From Strobilurus pachycystidiatus (lineage: Eukaryota; Basidiomycota; Agaricomycetes; Agaricales; Physalacriaceae): DNA of 64,000 nucleotides. Position 1 is the stretch's first letter. The number at the start of each line of letters is the position of its first letter. Under the pieces are notes generated by a model. The model was not told the DNA's origin. It searched no databases and saw only the letters and a program-made list of their open reading frames with translations. Location: positions 4,526,001 to 4,590,000 of the forward strand of contig JAHLMK010000001.1 of the NCBI GenBank assembly GCA_019915135.1. The letters are read 5' to 3'. Shown here piece by piece: positions 1 through 10,381 of the stretch. The position numbers were made by a program, and so were the translations under genes.

Positions 1-1426
1 CAAGCCGATGCGATGACGTAGGCGGGGTCTGTTGCCGCGCCATTGCACCGCCAAGTCTCCTACGCTCCGCGGAAATTTGGGATGCGGAAATTTGGGACGT
101 AACGCGCTCTCCAGAATACTGTGCAGCTCTTTTACGTCAGGCAATATACTCGGAGACAATGCCTGCAGAGCGCCACACGGGTCAGAACACAGGTCGGGCA
201 CTCGGCAATATCTTCTAGGCGCGCCTCGGCCGAACTTGGCATTGCTGCATGTTGTACTAGTTCCCTGCCCGAGTCTTCTAACAGGTCTTGAAGAATTACG
301 GTACCTCCCCCAGGCCGGCGTCAACAAGGCCTGGTAGTTGAAACCCGCCGGTGAGTGTGCCATTTCTCCCATAGTCATTCCAGCATCTGACCAAATAATT
401 GACTTCCTGGGCATAGACGCACTTGACATGTTCCCATGCTAGTTCATCCATTTCTGACTTGGTGACTAGTCTTTCTCTCGAAGCCCACTATAGCCGAGGC
501 GGTCGTTCTCAACCGTCAGACATTCCCTTGGAAAGTGGCCTATCCATCCGCCTATCTCGACAGTCTACCGCCATCACAGCCTTCTCTTCTCGAATGATAT
601 CAGGGTTCTGCGAACAGAATCCGGCAGACCATCGATGCACTTGGTAGCCCGCCTCGCAATCATAACCAAGTTGATTGTAACGAAAGCGTTTCCATCAATG
701 TAGGTGAGTTCTTCCGTGCATCTATCTCGGCGTCATTCACAAACCGTCCCGTGTCCTTTATATGTCCAAAAAGACCCTGAGCAGATGAACGTTGAGTTGA
801 GTCAAATTCGAAGTCCTCTGACACACGTCTCCAACATTGGCCACAGCTCGTATTGCCGGAGCTTGCGTGCGAGATGGCCACCATTCAGTGCAATTCCGAC
901 TCGCGTAGGGATTGGGATTAGCGATCGGAATAAGTAGGGAAAACGCGTCTTCAACCTGCTTCCGGTGATTATTCGGGCTCAAAGAGCGTCACGACGCGTC
1001 TATACCGCAAGGAAGCGCGTATGGTCTATACTTATGTCACTTGCTGTCGTGCGACGACGGGCTACTCTGGCCCATTCAGCATGTCCGGGACCAATGGACG
1101 AGATAATCTCCTGATGGCAATTGAGTCAAGCCTGTGTCGAGAATTCTTCATCGCGGTCAGCTCACCAGATCAAATCTCATAGCCAAACTCAACGGCGCAA
1201 AAATGCGACAATCGGTCCCGGTCAACGGCGCTACAACCGGGTCTCTTACTACTTCCACCACGACCGCGCGATGTCCGCCCCCACTGCGCTACTCAGGATC
1301 TTCGCTTAAAAAAGATCAATTGGGACAATCGATTCTGCGCCGCTTCAGTCGCGTAATTGCGCATGACAGACTCTTACTGGGAGCCTGAGCGTCCGGGGCT
1401 GGTCCGAAGGTTTGTTCAAAACCGTC
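1..1426. other. No recognisable gene
   Basis: The first 1.4 kb holds only short reading frames on both strands (longest about 100 codons). None has a recognisable motif, consistent codon use or flanking splice signals that extend it. I see no repeat or transposon terminus. It may be the 5' flank of the DUF4246 gene plus the end of a gene outside the window. Confidence 0.5.
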
Positions 1427-3429
1427 ATGGCACGCACTAGCCAGATGTCGAAGGAAATCCGTGAGTCAAACATGGCTTGGTGTTCTCGACGTATCATATT
1501 GACTAGCGTTTGCTGTATGCCCAGCGGACGCCTGCGAGGACGCTTATCGCTCCGGTCTTCACCTCTTCAAAGACAGCTACCCTCTTCCTTTTTTCTCTCA
1601 CTACGACGAAGGTTGGGGAGACCTCGCTCGCACCATTGTTGAACTCAGGATGTGTGCGCTGTCCGCGACTCTCAGAGACAAGCCGGACTGGCAGAACAAG
1701 ATGAAGGATCCAATCATTCGCGCAAAGTGGAGGGATGAAGCGGCAAATACGGACGCTGTGGCCAGCGACTGGAGACTCACTGAGCAGATGGTAATACTGA
1801 CCATCTGAAACGGAGGTTACATATGGCACTGACTGCTTGGCGACTGTAGATTGATTACGTGCTGGATGAATTGGAGGGCTACGCGAAGCTCATAGACGAT
1901 GCAACAGGCATCCAGGTCGGGTGTTACGAGCGGATCTGGCAGTCCGACAGACTCATCCCCAAGGATCTCCACGACAGCCTTCTTCAATCTGTCGCCAAAC
2001 TGGAAGACGTTCCCGCACACAAGCAAGATTGGCATCCCGGAAGTGACGGCCAAGTTCTGGACTTGGTGCACCCTTCCCTCTATCCTGTTCGCTACGGGCA
2101 TTCTCTCGCACGTAACACTGAGGGTACTCTCGAGGTCGTCAAAGTCCCTGAAGATATCTCTGGTAATCCCGATTTCCTCTCCAAGCGCTTCCAATGGCTG
2201 CCATCCGACTTTGCCATCGATTCAAGCGGAAATGCGCATCTTCAGGGATCCTACATCAACAACATTCACCCATCCAAAAATGCCGATCTCTATCCAGTCA
2301 TCGAGAAACTTGTTGGACGCGCTGTACCGCTGTTTGAGCGCGTGCTTTCAGACTTGCGGCGGCCCCTCAGCAAGCAGCGCATGCGCGTTGAGGGCACTGA
2401 TGCCCCTTGGTACTATCAAGGGAAAGTCGGATGCGTGTTTGTTGACGAGAACGGCCAGTCAGATGGGCCACCCTACCTTTCGGATCCGGACAATGACTCC
2501 GAGTCATCGGACCATGGACCAGAGGTTCACGAGTATAGGCTTCCCGAGGTATATGGGCCATATGATGGCGCGCTAGATAGAATTCGGAAAACTGTGTCTT
2601 TGACGGGTTCAACTATCCAGCTGATCGTCAAACTTGCCAACATTGTTCTGACCCCGGAAAAGCCTAAGTACTTAGGTGGCTCTTGGCATGTAGAAGGCAA
2701 AAAATCTTGATACCTCCAAGTTCTCGTCTGCATACTGAAACGGATGCGCAGGAATGCTCAACGAGGGCATTGTTTCGACATTCATCTACGTGCGTGGTCT
2801 TCAAGTTCTGTATGGTCTTTTCCTGTTGTCAACCCGTCTTGCAGTACTATGATGAGGACAACATCACAGAGTCGCGTCTCGCTTTCCGTACGGCCGTCCT
2901 GGAACCGACGTACCATGGTCAGGAAGACACAGAATGCTCGTATATCTTGTACGATATGACAAGGTTCGTTCTCTACTCTTTACTATACAGCTCTTATAAG
3001 CTCATGCTGTCTAGAGAGTCGCCTCTGGTTCAGGAGTTGGGTAGCCTGAAGACGTCAGCAGGACGTTGCATCGCTTTTCCTAATATATACCAGCACCAGA
3101 TCCAACCCTTCAAGTTGAAGGACAAAGCCAAGCCTGGTCATCGCAAAATTGTTGCGTTCTTTCTCATCAGTCCTGACCGGCCTGTTCCCTCTACAACGAC
3201 GATCGCTCCCCAGCAGAAGGACTGCGTTGACGAAGTTATCTATGACGGTAATGGCCTAGTGGACCAGCTGCCTGTCGAGCTCGTGAATGTGATATCTGGG
3301 CTCGCCCATGAGGGCAACATGTCGCGCGCCGAGGCGGAGATTGTTAGGAAGGAGCTTATGGAGGAGCGGTCCGTTATGGTGGAAGATCACACAAGGCAGA
3401 AGTTTGAGATTGGTTTCAACATGTGGTAA
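1427..3429 (+). CDS. DUF4246 family protein
   Basis: Fungal protein of the uncharacterised DUF4246 family, 578 residues in my model. Exons are 1427-1460, 1507-1790, 1850-2696, 2752-2789, 2845-2963 and 3015-3429, totalling 1737 nt in frame. Family hallmarks are visible: an N-terminal PLPFFSHY segment, a DKPDW...KDPIIRAKW block, the IDYVLDELEGYAKL stretch after intron 2, GGSWHVEGMLNE, the YYYDEDNITESRLAFR block, a histidine in IYQHQIQPF, and a C-terminal FEIGFNMW. WHVEG, the later histidine and the overall layout recall 2OG-dioxygenase-like folds, but no activity is established for the family. The start is the first in-frame ATG (another lies at 1445). Intron 3 uses a GC donor (AAG|GCAAAA at 2697), because only that splice preserves the WHVEGML motif in frame. 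Family assignment is from memory of its motifs. Confidence 0.85.
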
Positions 3430-3609
3430 GTCCGTAAAAATAAACCATCCTCTCACTGCTTATTTAAGGTACAGTGAACACTAACGTCGTTGAGAGGAAT
3501 ATATCGTACTAGTGAAAGTATAGAATTGAGTAGTAACAGTATAATCCCAAGTTGTCATTTGTGAACTTAGCGTGTGAAAGTAGGCTTGCGTCCTACGATC
3601 AGCAACAAA

Positions 3610-6600
3610 ATGCCTTCCGTCGCGGAAAGAAAGCCCACGGCAGCGAGTCTGGCGGATTTTCTGCCTCTGACGCTGCCTGTACCGACGCCAACGACGCATC
3701 CAGATCTGCTGACGGTCCAGGATCTGCACCGCGAGGAGGACCTGCTTCGGAACCCCCAGTCTTTCCGCGCGTGGTGGTCAGCAATTCACAGTTCCAGAGA
3801 GGCCTACACGTCTCAAATCAAAACAGAACGCCCATCAGAGCTTCCTGAGGAAATAGCAGCCCTCATTGGTCCCCTTTCCACTCCCCTCCGCCGTATTTCA
3901 CTCCAACGCCTCACCTACCTCTACGAGTCCGCCCTCGTGCAGTTCCCCGGCACATTCAAGCTATGGAAGTCGTATCTGACTATGCGCATGTCGTATGTGC
4001 TGGGCCGTTTGGTGGTCAAGAAGCGCGCCGGAGGCAAGAAAAAGCTGCCCGAAATGAAAGACGCGTTGGAGGAGGAAAAAGAGGATATCGAGGAGTGGGA
4101 GGGCGGTCTGGACGGTGTCGTGGGCTGGGAGGAGTGGAAGTCGCTGGTCGCGACATTTGAGAGGGCACTCATGTATCTGCCGAAGGTACGTTCCCAATAA
4201 CAGCCTCGGTTCGCTTTTGTTCATTCTCTTCTAGCTGCCGCGGCTATGGCTCATGTATATCTCCATCTTCTTCCACCCCTCGTGTCCACCCAGAATATCC
4301 TACACCCATGCACGACGCACGTTCGACCGGGCCCTCCGTACCTTGCCACCGTCACTACACTCCAGAATCTGGGTTCGGTACCTTCTCTGGGCTGAAACCA
4401 GAGGTGGTTCAACCATGGTTGCTGTCTACCGACGCTATCTCGCCGTCGACCCAAGTGTGACGGAACATTTCACGAAGCTCTTACTGGACGACAGAGTTGG
4501 AGAACCTCGGCCTCTGGAGGCAGCTAAATTGCTACTGTCTTTAGCTCGAAAAGCTGCTCGGGGCGAATACACCAGTCCAGAGGGGAAGAGTCCCTACCAA
4601 TTGCTCGGGGACTGGCTTGACGTGGTTGAGTCCCACCCCGAGGAGGTCGGGCTGGATGTAGAAGAGACTGTCGAATTGAACGACAAGATGGACACCGACG
4701 CCGAGAAGGATGCTGCTGACGATGATGAGGATCCCAAGAGCTCGAGGAAGCTGAATATCGAAAAGATTATTCAGAAGGACGGCCTATCTACTTATAAAGA
4801 CCAGGCTGGACGCTTGTGGACTGGCCTCGCCACATACTGGACGAAGCGAGGAGAATTCGACCGGGCAAAGGAGACCTTCGAGCATGGCATATCGACAGTG
4901 TTGACTATCCGGGACTTCACTCAGATATTTGATGCCTACGCTGAATTTTGCGAATCTCTGATCAGCGCGCTGATGGAAGGTCTCGCTGACGAGGAGGACG
5001 AAGCGGAGGCGGCTGAGATGGAGTCCGAACTGGATAAGAGAATGAAGGATTTCGAGGAACTCATGGACCGAAGGCCCTTCCTCGTCAATGAAGTCCTCAT
5101 TCGTCGTAATCCCCACGATGTTCAGGAATGGGAGAAGAGGGTCGCGCTATGGGGCGAAGACGATGAGAAGGTACGTTGAGCTCTAAGGCTCATTTGAACA
5201 TTATCTTCACCTTGTTTTCAGGTTGCTGAGACTTACACCAAAGCCCTGGAAACCGTCAACCCACGCAAGGCTACCGCTAATCTTCATCGTTTATATGTCA
5301 ATTTTGCCAAGTACTACGAGGAAGGTGGCGCAAGTGGAACGGCCGAGCCCGACCTAGACAGTGCCCGAAAGATATTGGAGAAAGCCACGAAGGTCAACTT
5401 CAAAGCCGTCGAGGACCTCGCAGAAATATGGTGTGAATGGGCCGAGTTGGAGATCAGACATGAGTATGTTTTGCCATCTCCGTCCCTCTCCCTTTACTAA
5501 TTTCTTGCTAGCAACTACGACGAGTCAATCAGAGTAATGCAACGCGCTGCTGCCATTCCGAAAAACACACGCATCAACTATCACGATCATGTACGTCTCT
5601 GCGATCGAAGGTGGATTATGACTGACTAGTCTCACAGACATTGTCCGCCCAAGCCCGCCTATTCAAGTCATTGAAGCTGTGGTCCTTCTACGTTGATCTT
5701 GAGGAGTCGATTGGATCGGTTGAAACTGCGAAAGCCGTTTATGACAAGATACTGGAGCTCAGGATTGCGAATGCCCAGATTATCGTCAACTATGCCGCAT
5801 TCCTGGAGGAGAACGACTATTTCGAGGAGAGCTTCAAAGTAAGAACATTTAAAGAGGATGAATTGAAATCATCTCTAACCCCGTCTACCCAGGTGTACGA
5901 GCGAGGTGTTGAGCTGTTCACATTCCCCATTTCATTTGAGATCTGGAATATCTATCTATCCAAGTTCATCAAACGATTTGTATGTCCTCATCCTCCCACC
6001 CACTTTGGTTTGTCGCTCATCTGTTTTGTATCAGGGTGGTTCCAAGCTGGAGCGTGCTCGTGATCTGTTTGAACAGGCTTTGGAGAAATGTCCTCCCAAG
6101 TCGTGCAAACCGCTCTTCCTCATGTATGCGCAAATGGAAGAAGACCATGGCCTCGCTAAGCGTGCCATGAGCATATTTGACCGAGCCACCCAGGTCGTTC
6201 AGGATGAAGACAAGTTCGAGGTTTGTCTGCTTTCATCAGCATGTCCCGGTTCCGACAGATATTCACGCTCCCCGCAGATGTTTACCATTTACATCGCGAA
6301 AGCTACTGCTAATTACGGACTTCCCGCTACTCGTCCCATATACGAACGGGCTCTTGAAGGTGAATCTTACCCGTGGCAGTCAAATCCGGTAATCTAACAA
6401 TATGGAACAGTCTTGCCCGACCGCCAAACGGCCGAAATGTGTCTTCGTTTTGCTGCCTTGGAGCGTAAGCTCGGCGAGATTGACAGAGCGCGTGCAATTT
6501 ATGCCCATGCGTCGCAATTCTGTGACCCCCGAGTCAACCCCCTGTTCTGGTCGGAATGGAACAGCTTCGAAATTGACACGGGATCGGAGGACACGTTTAG

Positions 6601-6913
6601 GGAGATGTTGCGAATCAAGCGTAGCGTGCAGGCTCAATTCAATACGGAGGCGAGTTATCTGGCCGCGCAGACGATGGCTGCTCGGCAGGGTACCAGGAAA
6701 GGGGATGACGACGAGGAGGACACTACGAGTCAAGATCCTATGGCCTTGGCGGATAAGCAAGCAGGAGGAGCTGCAAAGGGACCTGCATTTGTGGCGGCTA
6801 AACAGACAGCTTTACCCCGCCTAGACGAAGGCGAGGTTGCGCAGGCTGCAGAGGCCAGTGCACCGGTCGTGAATACCGATGAAATCCATATTTCCGATGA
6901 AGAGGACATGTAA
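3610..6913 (+). CDS. SYF1: Pre-mRNA-splicing factor SYF1 (XAB2 homologue)
   Basis: Core subunit of the NineTeen/Prp19 complex of the spliceosome, built almost wholly of HAT helical repeats. My nine-exon model (3610-4185, 4235-5170, 5222-5463, 5512-5590, 5638-5838, 5893-5979, 6035-6220, 6278-6359, 6411-6913) sums to 2892 nt, 963 residues, close to the expected size. Recognisable parts are the N-terminal [18 protein letters not shown], repeated W...Y..FE HAT motifs such as [40 protein letters not shown] and [16 protein letters not shown], and the C-terminal [25 protein letters not shown] block followed by an acidic tail ending ISDEEDM. An acidic insertion (about residues 345-365) and a second one near residue 455 are normal for fungal SYF1. 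All introns are short and canonical. Confidence 0.93.
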
Positions 6914-7749
6914 TGTAGGCGGCTATCTGTTGTATTTCTATTCTTTTGCTGGCAACAGGCCCTGTCATCATGCGTGACTGTTTCGGTACACTTCATCGTT
7001 GTATCAATCAAAGTACGACGAGCATGGGAGAACTTGTGTACGCAGCATACTGTAACAAGGAAGAGATAAGCGGTCTACTTATCGAAAGTCCGCCATCCAC
7101 GTCGTTGACTCAGAATCTGAGTCAAGGCATGTTGCTTAGCGCTAGGTACTTACGCGTCGGCATGCCGTTGGCACCAAAGGCACTCAATGGCTGAATGAAT
7201 TGACTGTTGCCGTACGTATACATTGCCTGCTGTTGATTAATGGTTCGGATCTTCTACACTCGTAAGAGACATGAATGCTTGTGGTCCTCTACTTCCGACC
7301 TCTGTCCGACCACCTCGCGTGACTGAGCACTCCTTTGTCACCGTCAACCGTGAATGAATGAAACCTCTCGCGGTGATCTCCGCATCGATCACCGAATTGA
7401 TAGTGCTCTCATCCTCATACCACACGTACTCCTCGCGGTTCCGAGTCCGTCTCTGATGAATCGAAGTCAAAGACGCGTCAAACAGGTGTCTAATTGGCGG
7501 CCACGGGCGGCCACTTCTCCTCTATCAGGAAGATTACATGCTGGCATTGCTTGCTGCTTACAACTCAGACCCTCAGACATCGCTGACGAAGTCTTTCCGT
7601 TCGTACTCTTCTCCACATCCCTTTTGTTTGATCCCGCGTTTTGCGCCTATATATGCGGCTTCATGTCATCATCACGTCGTGGCCGAAAACCTATATATTG
7701 GGACACTTCTTGCTGAAGATACCCTGCTAGTAGGCAGGTCCGTCCCATC
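6914..7749. other. Intergenic, nothing recognised
   Basis: This 836-bp gap lies between the SYF1 stop and the transporter start. Only scattered short frames are present and none shows a domain. The last 200 bp, with pyrimidine-rich tracts before 7750, are the likely promoter of the transporter gene. Confidence 0.5.
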
Positions 7750-9730
7750 ATGGTCCTCGATATCATCCGCGACTCGACAGCAGGCCAGCTCCTCAACTTC
7801 ATGTCCAAAGGCAGGCTCCTGCCTCACGCTGACCAGAAACCTGACTTTGTCGTTCCTCCGTTTTTCTTGCCTTCTCCTCCCTCTTCGTCAGAGGAAAGGA
7901 AATCTCCGTCGATGGACGATGCAGAGGGCCACACTGAGGACGCTGACGTTGAAAGAGGTCCGAAGACTCCAGATACACAGAAGAATCGAGAGTCAACGGT
8001 TGTCGATCTTCCCATCGACTCCAAAACTCCACCTGACGACCCATTCCTCGTCAATTGGTACGGGGATGACGACCAGGAAAATCCAAGGTATGGGCAATTA
8101 ATGCTTGTCTTTCTAGGCAGCCCTCCTGACTGCCAAACGAACAGGAATTGGTCAGTCTCGAAGCGCGCTTTTGTAGCGTTTAGCATCAGTCTCTTGACTT
8201 TCAGCGTGTACATTGGCTCTGCCATATATACACCCTCAATTCCTGGCATTATGGATGAGTTCAACGTCTCCCTCACCCATGCGACTCTTGGGCTAACACT
8301 GTACATTATCGGTCGGTCTTTCCTCCGGCTTTTCCGAGGGTTCTTGCTGACAATGACTGTCACTTTGATCTACTCTAGGCTATGGTGTTGGCCCCATGTT
8401 TCTTTCCCCACTGCAAGAGATGCCCGTCTTTGGTCGAAACAGCATCTACATGCTGACGCTCTTTCTTTTCATCATTTTCCAAATTCCGATTTTCACGGCC
8501 ACCAATATCTCAACCATTCTAGTATGCCGGTTCCTCACTGGCTTTTTCGGGAGCCCAGCATTGGCGACCGGAGGGGCCTCAATGGGTGACATCTACCCGC
8601 TACACCAGCTTGCATATGTGATCGGTATATGGGCGCTGGGAGCTGTCGCGGGTCCTGTCACCGGGCCTGTAGTGGGTGGTTTCGCCGCTCAGGCCAATGG
8701 ATGGAAATGGCCAATATACGAGTTGACCTGGGTGTCCAGCTTCGCCTTTCTCTTCCTATTCTTTCTGTTACCGGAGACATATGGGCCCACGATCCTCCTC
8801 AAACGCGCTCAAAGGCTGAGGAAGTTGACCGGAAATCAGCAGCTGCGAACGTTAACGGAGAAGAATGCCGAGATGGCATCTGTTGGGATGGTCCTGAGGG
8901 AGTCGTTGATTCGGCCCTTCGTTCTAGCGAAAGAGCCGATGCTCTTATTCGCGAACATCTATCTTGGATTTGTTTGTGAGTAGTCTTCTTTCCAGACTGA
9001 GCTCTCTTGACTGACTACATTTGGCAGATGCGGTCTTCTACTTGTGGTTTGAAGCCTTTCCATTGGTATTCACCGACATCTATCACTTCAATCTTGGACT
9101 CAGCGGTCTCCCCTTCCTTGGTTTTGTTGTATCCGGTCTTGTAACAGTACGTTCGAAACCCTCTGAGCGACTCTTTGTCTGACTTTAATTCTCAGTACAC
9201 CGTCTACTGCTTATATCAGATGTACCACGTTGAACCTCGTTACGCGAAGGCCTTCGCCCAAGGCAAAGAGGTCGCCCCCGAAATGCGCCTCGAGATTGGA
9301 CTTGTCGGCAGCATCTTCATTCCCACTTCCGTGCTCATATTCGGCTTCACGTCCAAAGAGAGTATACATTGGATGGTGCCAGTTGTTGGCGCTGCTCTGT
9401 ATCTCCCCGGCATCTACCTCAACTTCCAAAGTATTTTGATGTACATGGCTTTCGCATATCCAGCCTACGCGGCCTCTGTACTCGCTGGAAACGACCTGTT
9501 TCGATCGACCATTGCGAGCGTCTTTCCCTTGTTTGGAAGGGCGTACTTTACCAATCTAGGGCTTGGAGGGGGATCTGGCCTTCTGGCTGGGATCTCCTTT
9601 GGACTCATGCCGATGTATTGGGTACGATCTCTCCGTTCATCTTCCACGCAGCCGCTGATTGATCTTCCAGTCGCTGATCAAATGGGGCCATGTTCTGCGC
9701 CGCCGCTCGAAATACGCCACGAGTCAATAG
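7750..9730 (+). CDS. MFS transporter, DHA1 drug/polyamine:H+ antiporter type
   Basis: Plasma-membrane proton antiporter of the major facilitator superfamily (12-TM DHA1 group, resembling fungal TPO/FLR1/CAF5-like proteins). Six exons (7750-8087, 8145-8311, 8379-8975, 9028-9146, 9196-9621, 9671-9730) sum to 1707 nt, 568 residues. A hydrophilic N-terminus of about 120 residues ends in the group signature DDPENPRNWS, here DDQENPRNWS. Then come TM1 (AFVAFSISLLTFSVYIGSAIYTP region), the A-loop YGVGPMF, a CRFLTGFFGSPALATGGA helix corresponding to motif C-adjacent TM4, and GPVTGPVVGGF (motif C of antiporters). Late helices include LFGRAYFTNLGLGGGSGLLAG and the short basic tail RRRSKYATSQ. Substrate cannot be read from sequence: toxic organics or polyamines are equally possible. 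Confidence 0.92.
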
Positions 9731-10381
9731 ATGCGCCATGGAAAGGGACACTCACGAATCTTTACGCACTCCCAAGTGACTCCATTGCGTATCTCCTAGT
9801 TAATGTTAAAGAATTCAGTACATGTAGTAGTGTAGAATACACCTTTGTAAGTAGCGCCCCAGGCTCTTCTAGCCGCTCTGATTGCACTTGCTTCGGTGAC
9901 TGCCGACCTTGGCTATGTCCGTGAGGGAGATGAGCGATGATATTCACGTTGGCTTATGCCATAAGCTTCGTCGCCTCCATCATGTCGTGTCGACGCGGTG
10001 CTGCTCTTAGTTCATCGAGCTTCAAGTCTGTGGTGTTTGAAAAAGGCCAAGGCGCTGTGCGTGGTATGACTGAGCATTGCCCGATGACTGTCACTGCCGG
10101 CGCCAGTAGACCTTTGACGCCTAATACTCATTGTCAGAGCCCTCAATACAGCGCAATGATATCGATCTACCTCTTGTTTGCTTCGGCTCTTCTTAACCTT
10201 TACCTTCAAGTACATCTCTACTCGAATGATGGATCTGCTAGCTGCGCTCGAAATCGCTTCCGCCCAACTTCCGCCTCAGCCCAGCCTCAGCCTGCATCAG
10301 GTTCTTTCTATCACGTGAGAAGTTGATTTTGATATTATTATTAGCGCGTCGCCCTCGTTCGTCTCGACCAGAACCCCCGCT
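9731..10381. other. Intergenic, nothing recognised
   Basis: About 650 bp lie between the transporter stop and the Argonaute ATG at 10382. There is one open frame of 129 codons (9937-10326, +) without motif or supporting splice sites, which I do not count as a gene. The final 100 bp are the likely Argonaute promoter. Confidence 0.45.

Noticed and set aside
758..982. Minus-strand frame near the left end
   Set aside because: Too short, no motif, and no splice-supported extension.
9937..10326. 129-codon plus-strand frame upstream of Argonaute
   Set aside because: Low-complexity composition, no domain, lies in the promoter region.
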